Assembly: GCA_900315315.1 (NCBI GenBank)
Contig: OMYT01000012.1
Span: 1-64,000 of the forward strand
Reading direction: 5' to 3'
Length of the DNA: 64,000 nucleotides
DNA from: an uncultured Eubacteriales bacterium
GTDB taxonomy: Bacteria; Bacillota; Clostridia; Christensenellales; Aristaeellaceae
A program made the position numbers and the translations under genes. Below, piece after piece: positions 7,912 to 15,642 of this stretch. The notes beneath the pieces were generated by a model. The model had not been told where the DNA came from. It did not search any database and worked only from the letters and a program-made list of their open reading frames with translations. The first letter of the stretch is position 1. The number at the start of each line of letters is the position of its first letter.

Positions 7912-10392
7912 TTACTTGGACTCTTCCGCGATGGTGTTGGCAGCGGTACGGCCGGAAACGAAGATCTCAACGATAGCGTTGCCGCCCAGACGGTTGCCGC
8001 CGTGGATACCGCCGGTGACTTCACCCGCAGCATAGAGGCCGGGGATGATTTCGCCCTTCTCATTCAGGACGTGACGCTGGGTGTCAACCACAACGCCGCC
8101 CATGGTGTGGTGAGTGGAGGGGGCCATCAGACGGACGATCAGGTCAGCACCTTCCAGATCATAGGTATCCGGCAGGTACTTGCCGTCTTCGCTCTTCTGC
8201 ACATTACCGATGGTGCGGGAAGCGATGCCCTTGCCGACATCCGGGAACTCGCCCAGGCCCATGACCGCCTGGTCATACGCCTTGATGGTCTCCAGAACAG
8301 CGGCGGGATCAGCAGTGACGCCCGCGAACTCCGGATCCGCAAAGAGCTTGGTCAGATCTTCCACGGTGCCCTTGATATGATAGTAACGGCCGGCGAAGTC
8401 GGTCGGCTGCAGCTGCGCGGTGGGCGGTCCGGGGATCTTCTGCTCGGCGTTGTAGAACTCGATGAAGACGCCGGGGGTGTTGTTCTTGACGATGCCGTTG
8501 CGGAACTCCGCCAGGGACAGCACGTCACGCTCAGAACCTTCGTCCACGAAGCGCTTGCCGGTGGTGGGGTTGATCCAGCAGGCATAGTTGCCGCCGCCGA
8601 AGGCCAGGTTGCCGTTGTCTACCCAGGAGATGGGCATCAGCTGGGTGAAGCCCAGACCGGTGGAAGCAGCGCCGGCTTCCTTCGCCATCACGATGCCGTC
8701 GCCGACCTGGGAGGAACGGTTGGTGGTCTTGGTGGAAGTGGTCAGATACTGGGTATCCCAGTAAATGTTGTTCTCAAGAACCATGTCGATGTTGGCCGCA
8801 TAGCCGCCGGTGGCGAGCACGACGCCCTTGGCAGCATGGGCGGTCACTTCGGTGCCGTCAAACTTGGTGGCCTTCACGCCGGTGACCTTGCCGTCTTCGA
8901 GGATCAGGTCGGTGGCGGTGGTGCGGAGCATGATGTTATCCTTGCCGATGACGCCCACGGGACCTACGAAGTAGGTGCCCCAGTTGCCGTCCTGCGGCTG
9001 ATACTCATTTTCACGATACCAGAGGGCACCGATGAGGGTGGGCTGGGAATCTTCAATGAAGTGTGCGCCCATGTCTTCGAGCCACTCCTTGAGGCCCTGG
9101 CCGCCTTCGATGAACTGCTTGACCAGGTCCAGATCGCCGTAGATCCACTGGGACTTGTCCGCGCTCTGGCGCAGGCCGCCGTAGTAGGTCTGGAAGATGT
9201 GCAGGTTGATGGTGGAGAAGAGGGTCAGGGTGCTTTCATCCGCACCGGCATCGAGCTTGGGCTGCGCCCAGTCCAGATAAGCCTGGATCTCTTTCTTCAG
9301 ATCCTGCAGGACGGGGAGATATTCCGCATGCACGCCGTGCTTGCTCAGCTCAAGCGCGTCGCCCGCCACGAACTCATTGGTCTTGTAGAACTCTTCATCA
9401 AAGGGCTCTTCGCTCCAGTCGAGGATCATCTTGAGCTCGTTGATGCAGCCCTTGACGGACTTGACCTTGTTGTAGGTCTGGCCGTCACGGTCATAAACGC
9501 CGGTCTCGGCATCCGGATTCTCCGGATCCCAGACCAGATAAGGCATGACGGACTGGAACTGACCGCCGGAAACCAGCGTATTACCGCCGACTTCGGCGTT
9601 CTTCTCGATAACGAGGACGGTGTTGCCGTTCTGGACAGCCTGGGCAGCCGCAGCAATACCGGCGCCGCCGGCACCGACCACGACCACGTCAGCGGTCACA
9701 TCGATGGGATCGCCGGCCTTATGCTCAACCGTGTTGGCTTTGAAGGCGGCAATGTTGGTGCATTTGGCCTGCTCCGCGGCATCGTTCACGATGGTCTTCA
9801 GAGCACGGCTGGAGAAGGTGGCGCCGGAAACGCTGTCCACCCCGGAACCGTTGGCTTCGATCATCTCGGGGATCATGATCTCAAAGGCGATGTCGCCGAC
9901 ATGAGCGGTATCAACGGAATCAGTGATCTTGATGGAAGTCATCTTATCGGCAGAGAAGGTAACGACCGCGGTGACATTGCCGTTGTAGCCATAGGCAGTG
10001 GCTTCGTAATCACCGGGGGTGAAAGCCAGCTCAGCATCAGCAGCGGGAGCGGCTCCTTCGTCGGCCAGGGCAGCCGCGAGGGCTTCCAGCACGGCGGTCT
10101 GGGTCACGGTGGCGCCGGTGAAGGTGTCCACATCCGCGGAATCGGCGGCGATGATCGCCTCGATCAGCTTATCCACGGTTTCCGCACGGTCAAAGCCGGC
10201 AGAGGGGTAGGACTCACCGGAGTCATCAACAGTCAGAGCGGTGATGTCACCGTTTTCGACAGTCACTACGACCGTAACTGTGCCTGCAAAACCCTGGGCG
10301 GTACCGGTCTTTGTTTCCGCTTCGGCGGAGGCGAAGGCCAGCATGCTCATTGCCAGGCAGAGGGCGAGGATAAGAGCAACAAGTTTTTTCAT
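7912..10392 (-). CDS. Secreted FMN/FAD fumarate-reductase-like flavoprotein
   Basis: This 826-residue exported reductase has a signal peptide (MKKLVALILALCLAMSMLAF, cleavage near ASAEA). Two FMN-binding domains follow, with covalent attachment motifs TFTGAT (Thr95) and SVSGAT (Thr192). A FAD-binding domain starts with VVVVGAGGAG (240-245) and EKNAEVGGNT and ends with HTMGGVVVDT and GLYAAGEVTGGIHGGNRLGGNA. This is the FrdA/UrdA family, which reduces fumarate, urocanate or other acceptors outside the membrane. The FMN would be attached by ApbE, encoded at 11571. An upstream ATG (10404) has almost no spacing to its AAAGG, whereas the ATG at 10392 follows GAGG by 7 bases. Two FMN domains in one chain is unusual and suggests an electron wire to the FAD site. 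The substrate is not predictable from sequence. Confidence 0.88.
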   Translation of the reverse strand: MKKLVALILALCLAMSMLAFASAEAETKTGTAQGFAGTVTVVVTVENGDITALTVDDSGESYPSAGFDRAETVDKLIEAIIAADSADVDTFTGATVTQTAVLEALAAALADEGAAPAADAELAFTPGDYEATAYGYNGNVTAVVTFSADKMTSIKITDSVDTAHVGDIAFEIMIPEMIEANGSGVDSVSGATFSSRALKTIVNDAAEQAKCTNIAAFKANTVEHKAGDPIDVTADVVVVGAGGAGIAAAAQAVQNGNTVLVIEKNAEVGGNTLVSGGQFQSVMPYLVWDPENPDAETGVYDRDGQTYNKVKSVKGCINELKMILDWSEEPFDEEFYKTNEFVAGDALELSKHGVHAEYLPVLQDLKKEIQAYLDWAQPKLDAGADESTLTLFSTINLHIFQTYYGGLRQSADKSQWIYGDLDLVKQFIEGGQGLKEWLEDMGAHFIEDSQPTLIGALWYRENEYQPQDGNWGTYFVGPVGVIGKDNIMLRTTATDLILEDGKVTGVKATKFDGTEVTAHAAKGVVLATGGYAANIDMVLENNIYWDTQYLTTSTKTTNRSSQVGDGIVMAKEAGAASTGLGFTQLMPISWVDNGNLAFGGGNYACWINPTTGKRFVDEGSERDVLSLAEFRNGIVKNNTPGVFIEFYNAEQKIPGPPTAQLQPTDFAGRYYHIKGTVEDLTKLFADPEFAGVTADPAAVLETIKAYDQAVMGLGEFPDVGKGIASRTIGNVQKSEDGKYLPDTYDLEGADLIVRLMAPSTHHTMGGVVVDTQRHVLNEKGEIIPGLYAAGEVTGGIHGGNRLGGNAIVEIFVSGRTAANTIAEESK

Positions 10393-10452
10393 GGGATTCC
10401 TCATCCTTTCTGTATTTGGGCCCTGAAAGACCCTGCTTTAGGTACGTACTAT

Positions 10453-10480
10453 TTTATAACTCGGTAAACGTTTGCGTCAA
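10453..10480 (-). promoter_or_regulatory. Promoter of the flavoprotein gene with an internal palindrome
   Basis: On the reverse strand -35 TTGACG (10475-10480) and -10 TATAAA (10453-10458) are 16 bases apart. The spacer holds GCAAACGTTTACC, with AAACGTTT a perfect palindrome centred on CG, the form typical of LacI-family operators. A second palindrome, GTACGTAC, lies at 10442-10449. Regulation of this redox gene by a LacI-type repressor is an inference. Confidence 0.5.
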
Positions 10481-10505
10481 GGATTATTTCGCGCCATTGG
10501 CGCGA

Positions 10506-10602
10506 CCAGGGCTTTCCGAGTGCCCGGGGCTTCCGCCCGTTCTTTGCTGAAAACGAGCACACCGGCTCGTTTTCCTGGCGCGACGAACCCCTGGACCTTC
10601 GG
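10506..10602 (+). repeat. Hairpin repeat copy R4 (with inner cassette)
   Basis: Outer arms CCAGGG and CCCCTGG enclose GCTTTCCGAGTGCC and the cassette. The cassette runs CGGGGCTTCCGCCCGTTC, then apical hairpin AAAACGAGC/GCTCGTTTT, then CTGGCGCGACGAACCCC. It ends with ACCTTCGG. With copy R5 it fills most of the 385-base gap between the flavoprotein and the Gx transporter; the rest holds their two promoters. Confidence 0.8.
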
Positions 10603-10631
10603 CGGAAAAGTGTGTTGTGTGAATGGTAAAA

Positions 10632-10666
10632 TTGGGGGCTTTCCGATCGCCCCCAAACCCCTTCGG
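10632..10666 (+). repeat. Hairpin repeat copy R5 (empty form)
   Basis: TTGGGGGC/GCCCCCAA arms enclose TTTCCGATC, followed by ACCCCTTCGG. Compared with copy R2, the outermost stem bases differ but still pair. Confidence 0.85.
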
Positions 10667-10710
10667 TAGCAAAGTGAGTGTTGGGTTAATGGGAGTATCA
10701 GGGGAAAAAG

Positions 10711-10739
10711 TTGCCCGAGAATGGGAAAAAGAATATAAT
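10711..10739 (+). promoter_or_regulatory. Promoter of the Gx transporter-apbE-NusG-II genes
   Basis: -35 TTGCCC (10711-10716) and a perfect -10 TATAAT (10734-10739) are 17 bases apart, with transcription expected to start about 30 bases before the GTG start codon. Confidence 0.5.
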
Positions 10740-10777
10740 GAAAAACGAACAGGATAGAAAGGGGGGCGGAAGGTTCG

Positions 10778-11458
10778 GTGAATACATCCACGAAGCGGAT
10801 TGCGCGATTCGGTCTTTTGACAGCGCTGGCGCTGGTGCTCGGGCTGATCGACCAGGCCATTCCGCTAACGGCTTTGCTGGGTGGTGCCGTGCCTGGAATT
10901 AAACTGGGGCTGGCCAATACGGTGCTGCTGTATGCGGTCTATCTGATGGACTGGCAAAGCTGCGTGCTGCTGATGCTGACGAAAGTGGTGCTTTCGGGGT
11001 TTCTTTTTGGCTCTCTGACAGCGATTCTTTACAGTCTTTCGGGAGGCGTCCTCAGTCTTGCGGTGATGCTGCTGGTCCGGCGGAAACCCGCGGCGGGTGC
11101 GCTGGCGGCGGCTGTGCTGGCGCTGGCAGCGGATATCTGGCTGCTGGTTCAGAACCCGCACCCGACGGGCCAGAGACTGTGGGCAGTGATTTTGATCGCG
11201 GCAGCTTTCGTCGCTTCCGTTGTTGTGTATATCCTGATTCGGAAGGGGATCATTCGGGGTGTGATGGGTACTTCACTGGCAGGTGCGATTGCGCATAATG
11301 TGGGGCAGGTGCTGATGGCCTGCGTGGTGCTGCATGCGCCACAACTACTGATCACTTATCTGCCGTTCCTGATTGGAATCGGTGCAGCGGTGGGATGTCT
11401 GACGGGGATCGTGACGGAAAGAGTGTTAAAGGTAATTGATAAGGGGGCTTTCCGCTAG
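10778..11458 (+). CDS. Gx transporter family membrane protein (EetB/HepS-like)
   Basis: This 226-residue polytopic protein has about six hydrophobic helices and GTG as start codon (AAAGGGGGG upstream). The opening TKRIARFGLLTALALVLGLI and PGIKLGLANTVLLYAVYLMDW match the family annotated as heptaprenyl diphosphate synthase component I or Gx transporter. In flavin-based extracellular electron transfer loci the family member is EetB. The neighbours (flavoprotein, ApbE, NusG-II domain) fit that setting. Its exact function is unknown; transport of a quinone or flavin precursor or a membrane electron relay are both possible. The last residues (KGAFR, then stop) are read from repeat copy R6, so the native C-terminus appears to have been replaced by repeat sequence. 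Confidence 0.78.
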   Translation: MNTSTKRIARFGLLTALALVLGLIDQAIPLTALLGGAVPGIKLGLANTVLLYAVYLMDWQSCVLLMLTKVVLSGFLFGSLTAILYSLSGGVLSLAVMLLVRRKPAAGALAAAVLALAADIWLLVQNPHPTGQRLWAVILIAAAFVASVVVYILIRKGIIRGVMGTSLAGAIAHNVGQVLMACVVLHAPQLLITYLPFLIGIGAAVGCLTGIVTERVLKVIDKGAFR

Positions 11459-11533
11459 GAAACGCACGCGCACCGCGGTTGGTGTGCCGGCTCGCGCACC
11501 GCGCGCGTCAGCGCCGCCCTTAAACCCCTTCGG
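11440..11533 (+). repeat. Hairpin repeat copy R6 (with GC-rich cassette, supplies a stop codon)
   Basis: TAAGGGGGC ... CGCCCTTAAACCCCTTCGG are the outer ends. Inside is a different insert, CGCACGCGCACCGCGG through GGTGTGCCGGCTCGCGCACC, which recurs at 27216-27272 and in part at 37466-37485. The stop codon of the upstream gene lies within the repeat. Confidence 0.8.
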
Positions 11534-11570
11534 CCTGAATGGAGAATATAGTATTATGTAGGGAAAGATC

Positions 11571-12560
11571 ATGAGAAGAAAAATCTTATGTTACCTGATG
11601 GCTGCGGCGCTGCTTCTGTGCGGCGGATGCAGCGCAGAGAAGGAACTTCAGAAACTGTCTGAGGTCGGGTTTTATCTGGATACCGTGATTACGCTGACGG
11701 CATATACGGAAGACGAGCAGATTCTGAAGGACGCAATGGAAGAATGCGGCCGGTATGAGCAGATGCTGTCCCGGACCATCGAGGGAAGCGATGTGTGGCG
11801 GATCAACCATGCAGACGGAGAACCGGTGGAAGTTTCCGAGGATACAGCTGCCATTCTGCGCTGCGCGGCAGAGATCAGCCGGAAAAGCGCAGGCGCCTTC
11901 GATATTACCATCGCCCCGGCGTCCATGATGTGGGACTTTACCTCCGGGAAGGCGGAACTACCGGATGCGGAGGCGCTGGCAGCGGCAGCTGAACTGGTTG
12001 ACTATTCCAAGGTTCAGGTGGAAGGAAACACGGTTACGCTGCCGAAGGGAATGATGATCGACCTGGGTGGGATTGCGAAGGGATATATCGCGGACCGCAT
12101 AAAAGAATATATGAAAGAGCGCGGGATTGAGCACGCAATTCTTTCCTTCGGCGGAAACATTGTAGCGATCGGGAAGAAACCGGACGGGACAGACTGGAAA
12201 GTCGGCATCCAGGATATTGACAAACCGACGGGTGAATATATGCTGGTGGCGGCAAACAAAGGCGGATCCACCGTGACCAGCGGGATCTATGAGCGCGGGT
12301 TTGAGATCGACGGCGTACGCTATCATCACCTGCTGAACCCGAAGACAGGCTGGCCGGAACAAAATGAACTGGCCTCAGTTACGATCCTTTCTGACAGTTC
12401 GATGGATGGCGACGCGCTGGCGACCGCGGCATTCATCCTGGGGAGAGAGAAAGGGCTGGAACTGATTGAGAGCTTCCCGGGAGCCGAAGCGGTGTTTATT
12501 GACAGGAACCGTCAGGTGACTTATTCGTCTGGCGCACAGGAATATATCATTGGAGTTTGA
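11571..12560 (+). CDS. apbE: FAD:protein FMN transferase (ApbE family)
   Basis: This 329-residue protein begins with a signal sequence ending LLLCGGCS, so it is probably a lipoprotein anchored at Cys20. ApbE motifs are DTVITLTAY, SAGAFDITIAP, the central DLGGIAKGYIAD, ILSFGGNI, TSGIYERGF and HHLLNPKTGWP. The enzyme moves FMN from FAD to a Thr in S/TGAT motifs. The secreted flavoprotein encoded at 7912-10392 has two such motifs and is the obvious substrate. The gene starts 38 bases after repeat copy R6 and its stop codon adjoins the ATG of the NusG-II gene, so both are probably one operon with the Gx transporter. Identification is secure; the partnership is inferred from context. Confidence 0.94.
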   Translation: MRRKILCYLMAAALLLCGGCSAEKELQKLSEVGFYLDTVITLTAYTEDEQILKDAMEECGRYEQMLSRTIEGSDVWRINHADGEPVEVSEDTAAILRCAAEISRKSAGAFDITIAPASMMWDFTSGKAELPDAEALAAAAELVDYSKVQVEGNTVTLPKGMMIDLGGIAKGYIADRIKEYMKERGIEHAILSFGGNIVAIGKKPDGTDWKVGIQDIDKPTGEYMLVAANKGGSTVTSGIYERGFEIDGVRYHHLLNPKTGWPEQNELASVTILSDSSMDGDALATAAFILGREKGLELIESFPGAEAVFIDRNRQVTYSSGAQEYIIGV

Positions 12561-12998
12561 ATGATGCTGAGAAGAAGTATTGCGGCGATGCTGCTGATTG
12601 TGATGATTTTGGGATGCATTTTAGCCAACGCTGAAACGGAAGAAACGGAGCAGCCGTATCTGGTACAGATCACGGAGGATGATCCTTCGATCGGCTATGT
12701 GCTGGTACAGCTTCAGAATTCAGCAGGGTTGCTGCCGCTGCCGCAGGAAGGCGAATATACAAAGACCATCCGGCAGAAGATGACGGATGGGTCCGAAATG
12801 GTGAATGTGCTGCATATTACGCCGACAGGGTTCTGGATGGAAGAGTCCAACTGCGAAGGGCAGGACTGCATCGGCGAGGGAGAGGTTACGCTGGAGAACC
12901 GGCTGGAGAGAATATTGGGGAATATGGTCATATGCTTGCCGCACCAAATGGTGGTGTATCTGATTACGAGGGAAGAAGCGGAGAAAATGATTAAATAA
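12561..12998 (+). CDS. NusG domain II-containing exported protein
   Basis: This 145-residue protein has an N-terminal membrane or signal helix (MLLIVMILGCILANA). The C-terminal part resembles the NusG_II family found beside ApbE, FMN-binding and Gx transporter genes: Cys98 and Cys103 in NCEGQDCI, and Cys125 in MVICLPHQMVVYLI. The family is not a transcription factor; it is an extracytoplasmic domain of unknown role in flavin redox loci. The three Cys residues could take part in redox chemistry. It starts immediately after the apbE stop. Its TAA stop codon is formed by the first bases of repeat copy R7. Confidence 0.75.
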   Translation: MMLRRSIAAMLLIVMILGCILANAETEETEQPYLVQITEDDPSIGYVLVQLQNSAGLLPLPQEGEYTKTIRQKMTDGSEMVNVLHITPTGFWMEESNCEGQDCIGEGEVTLENRLERILGNMVICLPHQMVVYLITREEAEKMIK

Positions 12999-13096
12999 GG
13001 GGGCTTTCCGATCTTCCGGGGTTGCTGCCCGTTCTCCGCTGAGAAAGAGCCACTGGCTCTTTCTCCGAGCGCTACGAACCCCTTAGACCCCTTCGG
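12996..13096 (+). repeat. Hairpin repeat copy R7 (with inner cassette)
   Basis: It opens TAAGGGGGCTTTCCGATC and closes CCTTAGACCCCTTCGG. The cassette GGGGTTGCTGCCCGTTC, apical hairpin AGAGCCACTGGCTCT and GCGCTACGAACCCC lies between. It begins exactly at the stop codon of the NusG-II gene. Confidence 0.85.
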
Positions 13097-13130
13097 ATGA
13101 TTTACATGAGGGAATAAGACGTAGATTGTT

Positions 13131-14723
13131 TTAAAAGAGTTGCTTCTTTTCAAGGGTTTTGAGGGCAGCGGTGATGCCATCCGCGGCGGCGGAGACGATG
13201 CCTCCGGCATAGCCGGCACCTTCACCGACCGGGAAAAGTCCATGGAGGTTTTCCGCTTCGCCGACAGACGTGCGGGAAAACCTTACAGGGGAGGAGGAAC
13301 GGGTTTCCGGTCCGGTCAGCACGGCATCCGGATCAGCAAAACCTAAAAGCTGGGCATTCATCGCACGAATGCCTTTTTTTAAATCCTCTGTAATGAAGGA
13401 TGGAAGAACAGCCCGAAGGTCTGCCGGGGTCACACCGGGACGGTAGCTGGGCGTTACCTTTCCGAAGGCGCGGGTGGCTTTGCCAGCCAGGAAATCTTCC
13501 ACCCGCTGGGCAGGCGCCCGGAAGGCACCGCCGCCGGCCCGAAAAGCTGCCTTTTCAATACTGCGCTGGAGAACAAAACCAGCCAGCGGGTGAGTATCTC
13601 CAAAATCTTCCGGGCGGACGCCGACCAGCAGGGCGGAATTACTGTTTTCACCATTTCTTGCGTGCAGGCTCATTCCGTTGGTGACCACACCGCCGGGCTG
13701 TGACGCGGCTGCGATGACTTCGCCGCCGGGGCACATACAGAACGTATAAACGCCCCTGCCGTCCGGCGTATGACAGATCAGCTTATAGGAAGCGGCGCCA
13801 AGCGATGGATGCCCTGCAAAGGCGCCGTACTGAGAACGGTCAATCATCCGGCGGGGGTGCTCGATACGGACGCCCATAGCAAAGGGCTTCTGTTCCATGC
13901 GCAGTCCCTGAGAGAAAAGCGTTTGCACAGTATCCCGGGCAGAATGTCCGATGCACAAAAGAATCGTGTCCGTCAGAAACTCACGGCGCTCTCCTTTATG
14001 ATTGAGGATAGCACCTTCGACATGTTCTCCGCGAATCAGCAGTTCCTCCAGGCGGGTCTCAAATAGAACGGTTCCGCCCAGCGAACGGATTTCTTCCCGG
14101 ATGGATGCGACTGTGCTCTTCAGACGGTCGGTACCGATATGCGGTTTCTGATCAATGAGGATATCATCCGGTGCACCATGGGCAACAAAGGTTTCCAGAA
14201 TCGTCCGTACATGAGGGCTTTTGATGCCGCAGGTCAGTTTTCCGTCCGAAAAAGCACCGGCGCCGCCTTCGCCAAACTGAACATTGGAATCCGGATCCAG
14301 TTCTCCTTTTTCCTGCAGGAGAAGCACGTCCTGCGTTCGCCGGTCAACCGGTTTGCCACGTTCGATGAGCACGGGGTTTGCCCCGGCTTTTGCCAAAGTC
14401 AGGGCGGCGAAAAGCCCGGCGGGACCGGCACCGACGACAAGCGGGGGACGGTCAAATCGAACGGTTGGGAACCTCAAAGAAACGGAACCGGGAACAGATG
14501 AAAGGTTTTTGGCATGGCGGAGCGCTGCCTGTTCATTTTTCAGGGAAAGATCTACAGAAAGGACGAAATGGACATCTGCTTTATTCCGTGCGTCTATGGA
14601 ACGGCGGGAAACACGAAAGGAGAGGAGTTGATCCGAAGACAACTTCAGTTTTTGAAGGATGAGGAGGCGCAGTGACGACTCTGTATAGTCGAGAGGGACG
14701 GAGAGATTTGTTAAGCGCAGCAT
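13131..14723 (-). CDS. FAD-dependent dehydrogenase, COG2509 family
   Basis: This 530-residue flavoprotein has an N-terminal ~90-residue domain typical of long COG2509 members (LRLTNLSVPLDYTE, DARNKADVHFVLSVD). The dinucleotide-binding motif is PLVVGAGPAGLFAALTLAKAG, then IERGKPVDRR, the family signature FGEGGAGAFSDGKL, and a C-terminal FPVGEGAGYAGGI with substrate-side Gly-rich turns. The family is widespread in anaerobes and biochemically uncharacterised. A paralogue lies at 62210. The start ATG has no ribosome binding site in the usual place. AAGGAG occurs further upstream inside repeat copy R8, separated by that copy's hairpin, as for the LRR gene at 7764. Family assignment is strong; the reaction is unknown. 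Confidence 0.85.
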   Translation of the reverse strand: MLRLTNLSVPLDYTESSLRLLILQKLKLSSDQLLSFRVSRRSIDARNKADVHFVLSVDLSLKNEQAALRHAKNLSSVPGSVSLRFPTVRFDRPPLVVGAGPAGLFAALTLAKAGANPVLIERGKPVDRRTQDVLLLQEKGELDPDSNVQFGEGGAGAFSDGKLTCGIKSPHVRTILETFVAHGAPDDILIDQKPHIGTDRLKSTVASIREEIRSLGGTVLFETRLEELLIRGEHVEGAILNHKGERREFLTDTILLCIGHSARDTVQTLFSQGLRMEQKPFAMGVRIEHPRRMIDRSQYGAFAGHPSLGAASYKLICHTPDGRGVYTFCMCPGGEVIAAASQPGGVVTNGMSLHARNGENSNSALLVGVRPEDFGDTHPLAGFVLQRSIEKAAFRAGGGAFRAPAQRVEDFLAGKATRAFGKVTPSYRPGVTPADLRAVLPSFITEDLKKGIRAMNAQLLGFADPDAVLTGPETRSSSPVRFSRTSVGEAENLHGLFPVGEGAGYAGGIVSAAADGITAALKTLEKKQLF

Positions 14724-14730
14724 GTTATTT

Positions 14731-14772
14731 GTGAGGGCTTTCCGAGCGCTCCGAACCCTCTAACTCCTTTGG
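14731..14772 (+). repeat. Hairpin repeat copy R8 (diverged, in the leader of the COG2509 gene)
   Basis: GAGGGC ... CCCTC arms surround TTTCCGAGCGCTCCGAA, followed by TAACTCCTTTGG. On the reverse strand this reads AAGGAG, TTA, the hairpin, then 9 bases to the ATG at 14723. Confidence 0.65.
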
Positions 14773-14797
14773 TCATTAATGAGTGAATTGATGATAA

Positions 14798-15424
14798 TTA
14801 CCGCTGATACACACTCATACGTTTTTCGAATACTTCTTTCCGGGCGACGGACCAGCCGAAGAAACCCATAACTTCGCCCAGTTTCTGGTACAGGCCGTGG
14901 CTATAGGCAACCAGTTTAGCCTTTTCCAGATGAAGGGTTCCGGCATTATCCAGGAGATCACTGCGGACCATGACGGATGTTACTTCACCGAGAAACATAT
15001 CGTGGCTGCCGAGTTCCAGCATCTGACGAACCTTGCAGCATAAACTGACCGGAGCGCCGGAAACCGCGGGTGCAGTTTCCATCGTTTCTGCCTGCATATA
15101 CTTAAGCCCGGTTTCTGCGGCCTTGTCCACATCCCTGCCGCTGCGTACACCGCAATAGTCAACCGCCCGGCACATTTCCTCATCCACCAGATTCACAACA
15201 AACTCGCCGGATGCTACGATCAGATCGTGGGAATAGCGTTCCTTCCGTACGCTGATGGAGACCATCGGCGGTTCGGAGTTAACCGTTCCTGCCCAGGCCA
15301 GGGTGATCATGTTCTTCTTTTCCGGGTTTTTCGGATCGGCGCAGCTCACCAGTACTACCGGGACGGGGTTCAGCATGGTTGAAGGGGAGAGCGGAGTGTA
15401 GGCAGGAATCATATGACGTTTCAT
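14798..15424 (-). CDS. Flavin reductase family protein (FMN-binding split barrel)
   Basis: This 208-residue protein has the flavin reductase-like fold: PVPVVLVSCADPKNPEKKNMITLAWAG, then PPMVSISVRKERYSHDLI, GEFVVNLVDEEMCRAVDYCG and LCCKVRQMLELGSHDMFLGEV. These proteins bind FMN and accept NAD(P)H, or serve as flavin-binding electron carriers; short members in strict anaerobes are often of unknown partner. GAGGTG precedes the ATG at normal spacing. It lies between two flavoprotein-rich groups, which fits a redox role, but no specific partner can be named. Confidence 0.85.
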   Translation of the reverse strand: MKRHMIPAYTPLSPSTMLNPVPVVLVSCADPKNPEKKNMITLAWAGTVNSEPPMVSISVRKERYSHDLIVASGEFVVNLVDEEMCRAVDYCGVRSGRDVDKAAETGLKYMQAETMETAPAVSGAPVSLCCKVRQMLELGSHDMFLGEVTSVMVRSDLLDNAGTLHLEKAKLVAYSHGLYQKLGEVMGFFGWSVARKEVFEKRMSVYQR

Positions 15425-15454
15425 TCTGACACCTCATCTGAAAAGATTCAAATT

Positions 15455-15591
15455 GCGAGGGCTTTCCGGTCGCCATCGCGCTCCTTCGGCAATCACTTGT
15501 GAAAAAGCTTGAAGAATAATGTGATTAGGGCTTTCCGATCGCCCTGGACCTTCGGCGATCACTCGTGAAAGCTTGAAGAATAACGTGATTA
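15455..15591 (+). repeat. Tandem pair of hairpin repeat copies R9a/R9b with direct-repeat tails
   Basis: Two units each consist of a core hairpin (GCGAGGGCTTTCCGGTCGCC; then AGGGCTTTCCGATCGCCCT) ending in CTTCGG and a ~36-base tail. The tails at 15491-15527 and 15557-15591 share ATCACT, GTGAAA, AGCTTGAAGAATAA and GTGATTA. The second tail carries the -35 element of the downstream gene, so the duplication created or moved a promoter. Confidence 0.75.
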
Positions 15592-15600
15592 GTGTATAAT
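15573..15600 (+). promoter_or_regulatory. Promoter of the metallophosphoesterase gene
   Basis: -35 TTGAAG (15573-15578) lies within the second repeat tail; -10 TATAAT (15595-15600) follows after 16 bases. Confidence 0.5.
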
Positions 15601-15642
15601 AGATTTATTATGGCGTCAATGATGTGAAGGGAGGGGAACGCT

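Noticed and set aside
7903..10467. An 854-codon open frame on the forward strand antisense to the secreted flavoprotein
   Set aside because: It mirrors the opposite-strand gene, has no ribosome binding site and no family resemblance. The reverse-strand frame has a signal peptide, FMN and FAD motifs and a terminator. Long antisense frames are common at this base composition.
10393..10777. An FMN riboswitch in front of the flavin redox genes
   Set aside because: The gap is explained by two promoters and two repeat copies; no conserved FMN-riboswitch core was recognised.
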